NCBI GenBank assembly: GCA_029778535.1
Contig: JAKOQB010000039.1
Location: 1-41,297 of the forward strand
Length of the DNA: 41,297 nucleotides
Source of the DNA: Pseudomonadota bacterium
GTDB lineage: Bacteria; Pseudomonadota; Gammaproteobacteria; Burkholderiales; Burkholderiaceae_F
Direction: 5' to 3'
The notes beneath the pieces are model-generated. The model saw only the letters and a program-made list of their open reading frames with translations, ran no database searches and had not been told where the DNA came from. This document shows positions 1-8,279 of this stretch, in pieces. Position 1 is the first letter of the stretch. Each line of letters starts with the position of its first letter. The position numbers and the translations under genes were made by a program.

Positions 1-160
1 GGCGAAATGAGCGCCGCACGGCCGCTCCGAAGGCGCTCGCTCCCCCCTTGGGGGGGACAGCGCGAAGCGCGAAGGGGGGCGAAATGAGCGCCGCACGGCC
101 GCTCCGAAGGCGCTCGCTCCCCCCTTGGGGGGGACAGCGCGCAGCGCGAAGGGGGGCGAG
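1..160. repeat. 77-bp tandem direct repeat, two full units plus start of a third
   Basis: Unit 1 spans 1-77, unit 2 spans 78-154, and the first bases of a third unit run into the permease start at 161. The two full units are almost identical. Each contains a G/C-tract dyad (a CCCCCCTT run and later an AAGGGGGG run) that can form a hairpin. This sequence class is a common intergenic repeat in Burkholderiales. Each unit carries an ATG whose short frame closes with a TGA overlapping the ATG of the next unit (ATGA), and the third ATG is the yejE start. The G-rich end of the unit also acts as the Shine-Dalgarno region of that start. Confidence 0.9.
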
Positions 161-1219
161 ATGAACGCGATCGCCGCGCCGGCCGTGCGGAGCGACGCGC
201 GCGCGCGCTCGCCCAACCAGCGCGCGTGGGCGCGCTTCAAGCGCAACCGCATCGGCTACGTGTCGCTGTGGATCTTCCTCGTGCTACTCGTGCTGGCGAC
301 GTTCGCCGAATTCATCAGCAACGACCGGCCGCTGGCGGCGAAGTACGAGGGTCACTGGTACTTCCCGGTGTTCGACAACCCGCCGGAGACGACCTTCGGC
401 GGCGACTTCCGCACGCCCACGGACTGGACCGATCCGCTGATCGTCGAGCGTTTCCACCGGCCCGGCAACTGGGCGCTGCACACGCTGAATCCGCATTCGG
501 CCAATTCGCTCGATTACTTCCAGAAGTCGCCCAACCCGGCCCCGCCCGACGACAAGCGCTTCCTCGGCACCGACGAGGTCGGGCGCGACATGCTGGCGCG
601 GCTGATCTACGGCTTCCGCGTCAGCATCTGGTTCGCGCTCGCGCTGACCGTCGTCGGCACCGCGCTGGGCGTGATCATGGGCGCGCTGCAGGGCTACTTC
701 GGCGGGCGGCTCGATCTCACGACACAGCGACTGATCGAGGTCTGGAACTCGATCCCCGAGCTGTACCTGCTGATCATCTTCGCGTCGATCTTTGCGCCGT
801 CGCTGCTGCTGCTGCTGATTCTGCTGTCGCTGTGGGGCTGGATCGGGTTGTCGGACTATGTGCGCGCCGAGTTCCTGCGCAACCGCAACCTCGAGTTCGT
901 CAAGGCGGCGCGCGCGCTCGGCCTGTCGAACTGGCAGATCGTCCGGCGCCACGTGGCTCCGAACTCGATGACGCCGGTGATCACGTTCCTGCCGTTCCGC
1001 ATGAGCGGCGCGATCCTGGCGCTGACCTCGCTCGACTTCCTCGGCCTCGGCGTGCCGCCTTCCGTGCCTTCGCTCGGCGACCTGCTGCGGCAGGGCAAGA
1101 ACAACCTCGATTCGTGGTGGATCATCGTGCCGACCTTCGTGCTGCTGGTGGTGACGATGGCGCTGCTGACCTTCATCGGCGACGCGCTGCGCGATGCGTT
1201 CGATACGAGGAAGTCGTGA
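161..1219 (+). CDS. yejE: YejE-type peptide ABC transporter permease
   Basis: 352-residue inner-membrane permease of the oligopeptide/microcin C-type ABC importer family. An N-terminal transmembrane helix lies at about residues 33-50, followed by a long periplasmic loop that contains the WYFP segment seen in E. coli YejE. The BPD_transp_1 domain begins near GTDEVGRDML (about 136). The EAA loop that contacts the ATPase is at about 244-268 (EFVKAARALGLSNWQIVRRH). Length is close to E. coli YejE (341). The start at 161 is preferred over an in-frame TTG at 125 because it follows a G-rich Shine-Dalgarno stretch and the upstream codons are repeat sequence. The substrate-binding protein and first permease (yejA, yejB) are probably just outside the window. 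The ATPase follows 114 nt downstream, past an inverted repeat. Confidence 0.93.
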   Translation: MNAIAAPAVRSDARARSPNQRAWARFKRNRIGYVSLWIFLVLLVLATFAEFISNDRPLAAKYEGHWYFPVFDNPPETTFGGDFRTPTDWTDPLIVERFHRPGNWALHTLNPHSANSLDYFQKSPNPAPPDDKRFLGTDEVGRDMLARLIYGFRVSIWFALALTVVGTALGVIMGALQGYFGGRLDLTTQRLIEVWNSIPELYLLIIFASIFAPSLLLLLILLSLWGWIGLSDYVRAEFLRNRNLEFVKAARALGLSNWQIVRRHVAPNSMTPVITFLPFRMSGAILALTSLDFLGLGVPPSVPSLGDLLRQGKNNLDSWWIIVPTFVLLVVTMALLTFIGDALRDAFDTRKS

Positions 1220-1227
1220 ACGAATGC

Positions 1228-1312
1228 CCTCACTTCAACCCTCTCCCACTGATGTGGGTGAGGGAGCAAAGGCCCCCTCGCCCGCATCAGCGGGAGAGGG
1301 CGGGGGTGAGGG
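1228..1312. repeat. REP-like inverted repeat between yejE and yejF
   Basis: Two 26-bp arms, 1239-1264 and 1275-1300, are reverse complements with three mismatches. Each arm is itself partly palindromic (CCCTC...GAGGG). Outer arms CCCTCAC (1228-1234) and GTGAGGG (1306-1312) extend the dyad. It can fold into a large stem in the transcript between two cotranscribed genes, where it might stabilise or attenuate the message. This is a widespread intergenic repeat type in GC-rich proteobacteria. Confidence 0.85.
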
Positions 1313-1333
1313 AGACAGCGCGCCGATGACATC

Positions 1334-2926
1334 ATGACCCCGCGCCTGCTCTCGATCGAGAACCTGACCGTCGCGTTCGGCCCCGCGCGCGTGGTCGACG
1401 ACGTCTCGTTCGCGATCGCGCCGGGCGAGAAGTTCGCGCTGGTCGGCGAATCCGGCTCCGGCAAGTCGATCACCGCGCTGTCGATCCTGCGGCTGGTCGA
1501 CGGCGCGACCACGACCGGCGCGATCCGCTTCGGGGCCGATGACCTCGTCGGCAAGAGCGAGCGCGCAATGCGCGGGCTGCGCGGGCGCGACATCGCGATG
1601 ATCTTCCAGGAGCCGATGACGGCGTTGAATCCCTTGTACACGGTCGGCAACCAGATCGGCGAGGTGCTCGAGGTGCACGAAGGCATGCGCCCCGACGCCG
1701 CGCGCGCGCGCGCGGTCGAGCTGCTGGGCAAGACCGGCATCCCCGAACCCGAGCGCCGCATCGACTCTTATCCGCACCAGTTGTCGGGCGGGCAGCGGCA
1801 GCGCGCGATGATCGCGATGGCGCTCGCGTGCCGGCCGAAGCTCCTGATCGCCGACGAGCCGACCACCGCGCTCGACGTGACGGTCCAGGCGCAGATCCTT
1901 GCGCTGCTGGACGAGCTGCAGCGCGAGATGGGGATGGCGCTGCTGTTCATCACGCACGACCTGAATCTGGTGCGGCGCTTCACCCATCGCGTCGGCGTGA
2001 TGGAGAAGGGCAAGCTGGTCGAGCAGGGCGCGACTGCCGAGGTGTTCCGCGCACCGAAGCATCCCTACACGGTCAAGCTGATCGCGAGCCGGCCGCAGCG
2101 CGCGGTGCGGCCGCTCGCGACCGACGCGCCACGGCTCGTCGACGCGCGCGCAGTCGACGTGCAGTTCATCAGCCGGCGCGGTTGGTTCGGCCGGCACGTG
2201 TTCGAGGCGGTGCGACAGGCGTCGCTGGAACTCGCGCGCGGCGAGACGCTCGGCATCGTCGGCGAGTCGGGGTCGGGCAAGACCACGCTCGGCATGGCGC
2301 TGCTGGCGCTGCAGCCGATCGCGCACGGCGAGGTTCATCTCGGCGACGCGCGCGTCGACACCGCCGACCGCGCCACGCTGCGCGCGCTGCGGCGGCGGAT
2401 GCAGGTCGTGTTCCAGGACCCGTTCGCGTCGCTGTCGCCGCGCATGACGATCGAGCAGATCGTCGGCGAAGGGCTCGAACTGCACCAGCCGGAGCTGTCG
2501 CGCGCGGATCGGCGCGCGCGCATCGTGGCGATGCTGGCCGAGGTCGGGTTGCGCGAGGAAGACGGGCTCGACTATCTGCTGAACCGCTATCCGCACGAAT
2601 TTTCCGGAGGCCAGCGGCAGCGGATCGCGATCGCGCGCGCGGTGATCCTGCGTCCGGAGCTGCTGGTGCTCGACGAGCCGACCTCGGCGCTCGACGTGTC
2701 GGTGCAGCAGCAGGTGCTCGCGCTGCTGGCCGACCTGCAGGCGCGCTACGGCCTGTCGTACATCTTCATCAGCCACGACCTGGCGCTGATGCGCGCGATG
2801 TGTCATCGCGTGCTGGTGATGAAGGACGGCGCGATCGTCGAACAGGGCGAGGCGCTGGCGCTGTTCGAGCGCCCGCGGCACGCGTACACCCGCGCGCTGC
2901 TCGAGGCGGCGCAGCTTGCCGATTGA
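1334..2926 (+). CDS. yejF: YejF-type ABC transporter ATP-binding protein, two fused ATPase domains
   Basis: 530-residue cytoplasmic ATPase subunit of the Yej-type peptide importer, matching the length of E. coli YejF (529). It holds two complete nucleotide-binding domains. The first has Walker A GESGSGKS near residue 40, signature LSGGQRQR near 150 and Walker [13 protein letters not shown]. The second has Walker A GESGSGKT near 310, signature FSGGQRQR near 422 and [14 protein letters not shown]. An oligopeptide-type C-terminal linker (AP-KHPYT) follows each domain. A three-codon decoy ATG at 1326 ends before the chosen start. It sits downstream of the permease, consistent with one operon. Confidence 0.94.
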   Translation: MTPRLLSIENLTVAFGPARVVDDVSFAIAPGEKFALVGESGSGKSITALSILRLVDGATTTGAIRFGADDLVGKSERAMRGLRGRDIAMIFQEPMTALNPLYTVGNQIGEVLEVHEGMRPDAARARAVELLGKTGIPEPERRIDSYPHQLSGGQRQRAMIAMALACRPKLLIADEPTTALDVTVQAQILALLDELQREMGMALLFITHDLNLVRRFTHRVGVMEKGKLVEQGATAEVFRAPKHPYTVKLIASRPQRAVRPLATDAPRLVDARAVDVQFISRRGWFGRHVFEAVRQASLELARGETLGIVGESGSGKTTLGMALLALQPIAHGEVHLGDARVDTADRATLRALRRRMQVVFQDPFASLSPRMTIEQIVGEGLELHQPELSRADRRARIVAMLAEVGLREEDGLDYLLNRYPHEFSGGQRQRIAIARAVILRPELLVLDEPTSALDVSVQQQVLALLADLQARYGLSYIFISHDLALMRAMCHRVLVMKDGAIVEQGEALALFERPRHAYTRALLEAAQLAD

Positions 2927-2937
2927 GCAGGGCACCA

Positions 2938-3012
2938 TGTCATTGCCGCGCACGCGGGAATCCGGCGGCTTTGTTGGGCATCGGCCGGGTTCCCGCTCGC
3001 GCGGGAACGACA
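2938..3012. repeat. Inverted repeat (intergenic REP-like element)
   Basis: Arms TGTCATTGCCGCGCACGCGG (from 2938) and its imperfect complement ending CGCGCGGGAACGACA (to 3012) flank a spacer of roughly 30 nt. This resembles the dispersed TGTCATTCCCGCG-type repeat frequent in proteobacterial genomes. It directly follows yejF and could act as a transcript-end hairpin, although there is no clear T tract. Confidence 0.75.
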
Positions 3013-3026
3013 CGCGCCGGGCGCCC

Positions 3027-3248
3027 TTACCGGCGGTGCGCCGGCACGTCGCCGCGCCGCGCGACGAATGGGTTCCCGTCCGCGTCGCGGGTGACCGCGA
3101 TCTCGTGCCGCTTGACCTTGAGGTCGAAATGCACCGAAAGCACGTTGCCGTGCTGGCGGCGGCGTGTCTCGCGGCCGACCACGACGCGACAGCTCAAAAA
3201 ATGCGGGTGGAGGTGATCGAGATTCGCCGCGCGCTCATTGACGCCTGT
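3027..3248 (-). pseudogene. Degenerate HPF/RaiA-like ribosome hibernation factor fragment
   Basis: The translated frame contains the middle of an HPF/RaiA domain: NERAANLDHLHPHFLSCRVVV (end of helix 1 and strand 2), then SVHFDLKVKRHEIAVTRDADGNPFVA (strands 3 and 4). It then jumps straight to RRGDVPAHRR, where the intact paralogue at 9279-9824 has a helix of about 20 residues between HVAV and QRGDVKRH. The first beta strand and a convincing ATG are also missing; the frame is open further upstream but into the next gene. The upstream part is occupied by an FNR-type box at 3238-3251 serving the opposite strand. I read this as a remnant with truncated N terminus and an internal deletion. A functional mini-protein is less likely. 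Confidence 0.55.
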
Positions 3249-3251
3249 CAA
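3238..3251 (+). promoter_or_regulatory. FNR-type box, perfect dyad TTGAC-N4-GTCAA
   Basis: TTGACGCCTGTCAA is fully palindromic in both half-sites. A -10-like CACAAT (3272-3277, four of six to TATAAT) lies 20 nt downstream on the + strand. Class II geometry (box centre at -41.5) puts transcription start at about 3286, immediately at the ATG at 3287. This implies a leaderless or nearly leaderless mRNA. Confidence 0.7.
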
Positions 3252-3286
3252 GTCGTCCGCGTGCGTTTGAGCACAATCAGGTGGCG

Positions 3287-4882
3287 ATGAACGACGACGC
3301 GCTCGCACGCCATCAGGAGCTGATTGCCGCGCTGATGCGGCCGGCGGCGTACGCGCACCCGGTCGAACGCGTCGAGCGGATCGAGACCCACATCTCGACG
3401 GTGCTGCTGGCGGGCGAGTTCGCGTACAAGATCAAGAAGCCGGTCAACCTCGGCTTCGTCGATTTCACCACGCTGGCGCAGCGGCGCTTCTGCTGCTTCG
3501 AGGAGGTGCGGGTGAACCGGCGCACCGCGCCGACGCTGTACCTAGACGTGGTTCCGGTCACCGGCAGCGGCACGCAGCCGCGCCTGGGCGGCGAAGGCGA
3601 GGCGCTCGACTACGCGGTGCGGATGCGCCGCTTCGACAACGCGCTGCTGCTCGATGCGCGCGCGCGGCGCGGCGAGCTCGCCGCCGAGGAGATCGACCGC
3701 CTCGCGCAGGCGATCGCGGACTTCCACGCCGCCGCCGCGCGCGCGCTGCCCGCGTCCGGCTTCGGCGCGCCCGAGCAGGCGCTCGCGTGGGCGCGCGAGA
3801 ACTTCGCGCAGCTCACCGCGCTGCCGCACGAGCCGGAGGTCGAGGCGGCGCTGCGCCGGCTGGCCGACTGGACCGAGGGCGAATACGAACGCTGCGCACC
3901 CAGCCTGGCGCAGCGGCGCGACGACGGCTTCGTGCGCGAGTGCCACGGCGACCTGCACCTGGGCAACATCGTGCTTCTCGACGGCGCGCCGACGCTCTTC
4001 GACGCGATCGACTTCAACCCGCAGTTGCGCTGGATCGACGTCTTCAATGACCTGGCGTTCGCGTTCATGGATCTGTTCGACCACGGACTGGCGCCGTTTG
4101 CATGGCGGCTGCTCGACCGCTACCTGCAGGCGAGCGGCGACTACGGCGGCCTGCCGCTGCTGCGCTTCTATACGGTGTATCGCGCGCTGGTGCGCGCCAA
4201 GGTCGCGCGCATCCGCGCCGAGCAGCCGGCGCTCGCGGCCGGCGCGCGCGCGGCGGCGCGCGCGGACTGCGCGCACTACCTGCGTCTGGCCGAAGCGCGC
4301 ACGCAGGTGCACGCGCGGCCGCTGCTGGCGATCACGTTCGGCCTGTCGGGCGCCGGCAAGACGAGGGTCGCGGGCGAACTGCTGCAGCGCCTCGGCGCGG
4401 TGCGCGTGCGCTCGGACGTCGAGCGCAAGCGGCTGGCCGGAATCGCGCACACCGCGCGCATGACGGGAGACGAACTCGCGGCGCTGTATTCGAGCGAGGC
4501 GACCCGCCGCACCTATGCGCGGCTGGCGGATCTGGCGCGCACGATCGTCGCCGCCGGCTATCCGGTGCTGATCGACGCCGCGTTCCTGAAGCGCGCCGAG
4601 CGCGACGAGTTCCGCGCGCTCGCGCACGCGCTCGGCGCGCGCTTCGCGCTGATCGAGTGCACCGCGGCGCCGGCGCTGCTGCGTGCGCGCGTGGCACAGC
4701 GGATGGAGCGCGCGGCCGACGCGTCCGACGCCACGGTCGCGGTGCTCGAGCGCCAGCTCGATACGCACGAGCCGGTCGCGCCCGACGAGCGCAGCGAGAC
4801 GTTCAGCGTCGCCACCGATGTCGACGCGCCGCTGCTCGCCGCGCGCTGTTCCGAGGTCGCCGCGCGACTGGCGGGCCGGTGA
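3287..4882 (+). CDS. APH-like phosphotransferase fused to a P-loop kinase domain
   Basis: 531-residue cytoplasmic protein with two parts. The N-terminal part (about 1-330) is an aminoglycoside-phosphotransferase-like kinase fold, with FAYKIKKPV as the ATP-contacting lysine region. The catalytic HGDLHLGN is at about 220-227 and the metal-binding DAIDFNP is about 20 residues later. The C-terminal part (about 345-531) is a P-loop AAA kinase with Walker A GLSGAGKT at 352-359. This pairing (COG2187 plus COG0645) is known in proteobacteria but its substrate is not established, and drug resistance should not be assumed. The start at 3287 is chosen over GTG 3281; neither has a good Shine-Dalgarno, in keeping with the leaderless promoter proposed upstream. 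The stop overlaps the next start (TGATG), so translation is probably coupled. Confidence 0.88.
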   Translation: MNDDALARHQELIAALMRPAAYAHPVERVERIETHISTVLLAGEFAYKIKKPVNLGFVDFTTLAQRRFCCFEEVRVNRRTAPTLYLDVVPVTGSGTQPRLGGEGEALDYAVRMRRFDNALLLDARARRGELAAEEIDRLAQAIADFHAAAARALPASGFGAPEQALAWARENFAQLTALPHEPEVEAALRRLADWTEGEYERCAPSLAQRRDDGFVRECHGDLHLGNIVLLDGAPTLFDAIDFNPQLRWIDVFNDLAFAFMDLFDHGLAPFAWRLLDRYLQASGDYGGLPLLRFYTVYRALVRAKVARIRAEQPALAAGARAAARADCAHYLRLAEARTQVHARPLLAITFGLSGAGKTRVAGELLQRLGAVRVRSDVERKRLAGIAHTARMTGDELAALYSSEATRRTYARLADLARTIVAAGYPVLIDAAFLKRAERDEFRALAHALGARFALIECTAAPALLRARVAQRMERAADASDATVAVLERQLDTHEPVAPDERSETFSVATDVDAPLLAARCSEVAARLAGR

Positions 4883-5844
4883 TGGCGGCGCGGATCATCG
4901 ATGTCTTCAACGGCGATGCCGACGGCCTGTGCGCGTTGCACCAGTTGCGGCTCGCGCAGCCGGCCGAAAGCGAACGGGTCACGGGGCTGAAGCGCGAGAT
5001 CGACCTGCTGGCGCGGGTCGACGGCGGCGCGGAGGCGCGCATCACCGTGCTCGACATCGCGCTGGCGCGCAATCGCGCGGCGCTCGAGCGGCTGCTGGCG
5101 CGCGGCGCGCACGTGCGCTGGTTCGATCACCACGACGCGGGCGACGTGCCGGCGCACCCGTGCCTCGAGATCCACATCGACACCGCGCCCGACACCTGCA
5201 CCAGCCTGATCGTCGACCGCCATCTCGGCGGCCGCTGCGCGCGCTGGGCGATCGTCGCCGCGTTCGGCGACAACCTGATCGATGTCGCCTACCAGCGCGC
5301 CGCAGCGCTCGGCCTCGACGCCGAATCGATCGCGCGGCTGCGCGCGCTCGGCGAGGCGCTGAACTACAACAGCTACGGCGACACCGATGCCGATGTGCTG
5401 ATCCATCCGCGCGACCTGTATCTGCGCCTGCGTCACTATGCCGATCCGATCGACTTCGCGCGCGGCGATGCCATCGTCGCCGCGCTGATCGAGCGGCGCG
5501 CGGGCGACCTCGCGCGCGCGGCAGCGCTCGAACCGGCGGCGGCGAACGCGCACGCCGCCGTCTACGTGCTGCCCGCCGAGGCGTGGTGCCGGCGCGTTCT
5601 CGGCACGTTCGCGCACGCGCTCGCCAACGCGCACCCGCTGCGCGCGCACGCGGTGCTGAAGGACAACGGCGACGGCACCTGTGCGGTCAGCCTGCGTGCG
5701 CCGCAGTCGTCTCGCCGCGGTGCCGACGTGCTTGCGCGGCGTTTCGGCGGCGGCGGGCGCGCCGCAGCCGCGGGAATCGATCGCTTGCCTCTGTCGGAAC
5801 GCGAATCGTTCGCGGCCGCTTTTCTCGCCGAGCGCTGGGACTGA
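4882..5844 (+). CDS. DHH-family phosphoesterase
   Basis: 320-residue putative metal-dependent phosphoesterase of the DHH superfamily (RecJ/NrnA/Ppx relatives). Visible motifs are DVFNGDADGLCAL (NxDxDG, motif I, about residues 6-18), VLDIALAR (motif II) and the signature WFDHHDAG (about residue 90). Further on are AIVAAFGDN and a C-terminal DHHA1-like RRFGGGGRAAAAGI. In the last motif the usual His after the glycines (GGH) is Arg. The substrate could be a cyclic dinucleotide, a short oligonucleotide or another phosphoester; sequence alone does not decide. The ATG overlaps the stop of the APH/kinase gene, so the two form an operon driven by the FNR-type box at 3238. Confidence 0.87.
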   Translation: MAARIIDVFNGDADGLCALHQLRLAQPAESERVTGLKREIDLLARVDGGAEARITVLDIALARNRAALERLLARGAHVRWFDHHDAGDVPAHPCLEIHIDTAPDTCTSLIVDRHLGGRCARWAIVAAFGDNLIDVAYQRAAALGLDAESIARLRALGEALNYNSYGDTDADVLIHPRDLYLRLRHYADPIDFARGDAIVAALIERRAGDLARAAALEPAAANAHAAVYVLPAEAWCRRVLGTFAHALANAHPLRAHAVLKDNGDGTCAVSLRAPQSSRRGADVLARRFGGGGRAAAAGIDRLPLSERESFAAAFLAERWD

Positions 5845-5948
5845 TGTCCGGTCGCGCGCGCGGTCGCACGATCGCGCGATACGCACCGGGCCGCGGGAGC
5901 CGCGCGTCGAAGGGTTGCCGGCGGGCATCGGGGTTTGCCCCCGCTTCC

Positions 5949-5962
5949 TTGATCGGGGTCAA
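5949..5962 (+). promoter_or_regulatory. FNR-type box TTGAT-N4-GTCAA upstream of usp
   Basis: TTGATCGGGGTCAA lies in the 246-nt gap between the DHH gene and the universal stress gene. A weak -10 (TGGATT, 5983-5988) follows 20 nt later, which predicts a start near 5996 and a leader of about 95 nt. Nothing else coding is evident in this gap. Confidence 0.65.
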
Positions 5963-6090
5963 CCGGCCAACTGAGGCGACATTGGATTCGGTGTCGGATG
6001 AGCGCAGATTGGGATGCGAGGGCGAAGAAGAAGAGTCCGCGCCATGAAGGCAAGCGCTCCCGCTCGAACCCGTGTCATTCGAGAGCGCAG

Positions 6091-6990
6091 ATGAAGATAC
6101 TGATTCCCGTCGACGGCAGCCGGCTCAGTCAGGACGCAGTCGAATTCGTCGCCGGCCGCTCCACCTTGGTCGGCGCCTCCCCCGAGATCTCGCTGGTCAA
6201 CGCGCAGTGGCCGTTGTCGTCGCAGGCCGAACGCATCGTCGGCCGCGCTGCCACGCGCGCCATCTACCGCGAGCGGGCGGAACAGATCGCGCGGCCGGCG
6301 CTGGCGCTGCTCACGCGCGCGGGGATGAAGGCGGAACTGAAGGTCGCCATCGGCAGCGCGGCCGAGGCGATCGCCCGCGCGGCCGATGCGAGCGGCGCCG
6401 ACCTCATCGTGATGGGATCGCACGGCCGCACGGAGCTGAAGCGCGTGCTGCTCGGCTCGGTCGCGTACGGCGTGCTCGCGCGCACGCGGGTGCCGGTGCT
6501 CCTGCTGCGCGGCAAGCCGGTGCCGAAGCGCGAGCCGCTGCGGGTGGCGATCACGGTCGACGGCAGCCGGCTCGGGCTGGAGGCGGTCAAGTTCGCGCTG
6601 CGCCACCCCGAAATGTTCGGCGCCCAGCCGAAGTTCGCGCTGGTGCACGTGGCGGCAGACTTCGTGATGCCGTTCGCCGGCGACATGATGGGCGCGACCG
6701 CGACCCTGTTCACGCCGGACCAGATCGAGTCTTTGCGCGAAGCCGCGTTCGAGGCGGCGTTCGCTCCCGCGCGCAAGCTGATGCGGCGCGCGCAGGTGCC
6801 GTTTTCCGAGGTGCGGCTGACGGGAGTCGCAGGCGACCAGATCGCCGCCTATGCGCGCCGCCATGCGGACCTCTTGCTGATCGGATCGCACGGCTACGGC
6901 GCGCTGCGGGCGGCGGTGCTGGGATCGGTCGCGCTGCGCGTGGCGGCGCGTGGCAACACGCCGCTGCTGATCGTGCGGCCGCGACGCTAG
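6091..6990 (+). CDS. Tandem-domain universal stress protein (UspA family)
   Basis: 299-residue protein made of two UspA domains (about 1-145 and 150-299). Each keeps the ATP-binding G-2x-G-9x-G-S pattern: MGSHGRTELKRVLLGS in domain 1 and IGSHGYGALRAAVLGS in domain 2. The N terminus MKILIPVDGS is the classic first beta strand and fixes the start at 6091. An in-frame ATG at 5998 would add a basic, non-Usp extension. Usp proteins bind ATP and support survival under energy or oxygen limitation; several anaerobic-survival Usps are under FNR/ANR control. It is followed closely by a tiny gene and a Crp/Fnr regulator, probably one transcript. Confidence 0.92.
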   Translation: MKILIPVDGSRLSQDAVEFVAGRSTLVGASPEISLVNAQWPLSSQAERIVGRAATRAIYRERAEQIARPALALLTRAGMKAELKVAIGSAAEAIARAADASGADLIVMGSHGRTELKRVLLGSVAYGVLARTRVPVLLLRGKPVPKREPLRVAITVDGSRLGLEAVKFALRHPEMFGAQPKFALVHVAADFVMPFAGDMMGATATLFTPDQIESLREAAFEAAFAPARKLMRRAQVPFSEVRLTGVAGDQIAAYARRHADLLLIGSHGYGALRAAVLGSVALRVAARGNTPLLIVRPRR

Positions 6991-6999
6991 GAGACAGCA

Positions 7000-7143
7000 A
7001 TGACGAACATGCATTGGATCGTGGTGGCCAACGGATCGGCCGCGGCGTTCGACCGCCGCGGCCGGGACGACGACGAATTGCGGCTGCACCTGGAGCGCGA
7101 GCTGCGCCAGCGCCTGGCCGAACCCGCAGTTCAGACGCGCTGA
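7000..7143 (+). CDS. 47-residue mini-protein resembling a truncated host-attachment (baeRF-like) protein
   Basis: A short frame starts at 7000 behind a good AGGAG ribosome site (6989-6993) and ends at 7143. It encodes MTNMHWIVVANGSAAAFDRR and then an Arg/Glu-rich segment ending AEPAVQTR. The N terminus matches the first strand of the host-attachment protein family (Pfam Host_attach), which normally starts with a WI(V/L)VAN(G/A)S...F-R pattern and is about 140 residues long. The C-terminal half, LHLERELRQRLAE, resembles that family's later helix. It looks like a family member with the middle removed. It lies between usp and crp/fnr with 9-nt and 18-nt gaps, so translation is likely. Function unknown. 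Confidence 0.6.
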   Translation: MTNMHWIVVANGSAAAFDRRGRDDDELRLHLERELRQRLAEPAVQTR

Positions 7144-7161
7144 AGACGGAGGAACAACATC

Positions 7162-8049
7162 ATGCTGGCTCCCAGTGGAATCGAGTTCGCGAGCCGCACG
7201 GCCGACGCGGACGTGGACATCGGATCGGCGCCGCCGCCGATCGGATTGCCGGTGATCGGCGCGCGCTCGAGCCTGGCCGACGTACTGCGCCTGCTGGGTC
7301 ATCTGCCGATCGACAAGACCGCGGTGATGGGGCACACGTTCACCAATCGCCGCGTGCACCGCGGCCAGTCGCTGCTGCTGTCGGGGCAGCCGTTCGAGCA
7401 CCTGTACCTGGTGCTGTCGGGCAGCTTCAGGAGCACGCTGAACGAAGTCGACGGCACGCAGCAGATCGTCGCGTTCCCGATGCGCGGCGACCTGATCGGG
7501 CTCGACGCCAGCCAGCCCGGGCGCTATCCGGTCACGGTGACCGCGCTGGAGGAGTCCAACGTCGCGATGATTCCGCACCGCGAGCTGGTCGAGCTGGCGC
7601 TCGCCTGCCCGGCGCTCGAGGACGCCTTCCTCAAGGCGGTCAGCGCCGAGCTGTTGCGCAATTACCAGGCGATGCGCGCGATGGGCGCGCTCGGCGCCGA
7701 GGCGCGGCTGGCGCGCTTCCTGCACGACCTCGGCCAGCGGATGGCGCGCTTCGGCTTCTCGCCGCGCGCGTTCCGGCTGACGATGACGCGCGCCGACATC
7801 GCCAGTTACCTCGGGCTGTCGATCGAGACCGTGAGCCGCGCGTTCACGTCGCTCGCCGCGCGCGGCCTGATCGAAGTGAATCGGCGCAACGTGCGCATCG
7901 CCGACGCGATGCGGCTCGCCCGCGCGGAGGAATTCGAACCGCATAGCCTGCAGCTCGCGATCCACGAGCATGCGCAGGCGGCGCGGCCGCCGCGCCCGGC
8001 GCCGATCGCCGGCCAACGGCCGGTACCGAAGCTGAAGCTGATCAACTGA
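7162..8049 (+). CDS. Crp/Fnr-family transcription regulator without Fe-S cysteines (paralogue 1)
   Basis: 295-residue regulator. A cyclic-nucleotide-binding-like beta-roll spans about 60-150 (MRGDLIGLD at 107-115), then a dimerisation helix, then a winged HTH at about 207-245. The recognition helix carries IETVSRAF with E222, S225 and R226, the E-x-x-S-R set that FNR uses to read TTGAY half-sites. The N-terminal cysteine cluster of FNR is absent; the only cysteine is C149. It therefore cannot sense oxygen through an FNR-style [4Fe-4S] cluster and may resemble DNR/NNR-type or heme/NO-sensing relatives (inference). It probably lies in the usp operon behind the box at 5949, which would allow autoregulation. 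A basic/proline-rich tail follows the HTH. The 297-nt gap after it holds only the next promoter. Confidence 0.92.
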   Translation: MLAPSGIEFASRTADADVDIGSAPPPIGLPVIGARSSLADVLRLLGHLPIDKTAVMGHTFTNRRVHRGQSLLLSGQPFEHLYLVLSGSFRSTLNEVDGTQQIVAFPMRGDLIGLDASQPGRYPVTVTALEESNVAMIPHRELVELALACPALEDAFLKAVSAELLRNYQAMRAMGALGAEARLARFLHDLGQRMARFGFSPRAFRLTMTRADIASYLGLSIETVSRAFTSLAARGLIEVNRRNVRIADAMRLARAEEFEPHSLQLAIHEHAQAARPPRPAPIAGQRPVPKLKLIN

Positions 8050-8279
8050 CGCTCGGCGCGGGCACGGCTGCGCAAAGAGCGCCGCCCGCCCGGCGCCGGC
8101 AATTCCCGCCGCGGCCGCGTCGCGCAGCGTCTGCTCGCGCGGGCGCCGGGCCGACCGCTGCATTGCCGTTTCGGCCGCGGCGCCGATCGTCGCCAGGACC
8201 AAGCCGGCGCGCCCCGACCGCGCTTGCGCGCGCTCGTTCGTCGATGCGCGCCATTTCGTCGCGGGGCGCGACCGCCAAG

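Noticed and set aside
1..160. Tandem repeats considered as a CRISPR array
   Set aside because: Units are directly adjacent without unique spacers, and they match the intergenic repeat class of Burkholderiales.
226..1329. 367-codon plus-strand frame overlapping yejE
   Set aside because: Low-complexity Arg/Ala translation in the wrong phase; yejE in the other frame has full family features.
3287..4882. Antibiotic (aminoglycoside) resistance role for the APH-like gene
   Set aside because: The fold is shared by many metabolite and protein kinases; the fused P-loop kinase and the regulon context do not point to drug resistance.
5959..8202. Very long minus-strand open frame opposite the usp and crp/fnr genes
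   Set aside because: It is an antisense shadow of GC-rich codons: Arg/Gln/Asp/His-rich with no recognisable domain, and it runs across three well-supported plus-strand genes.
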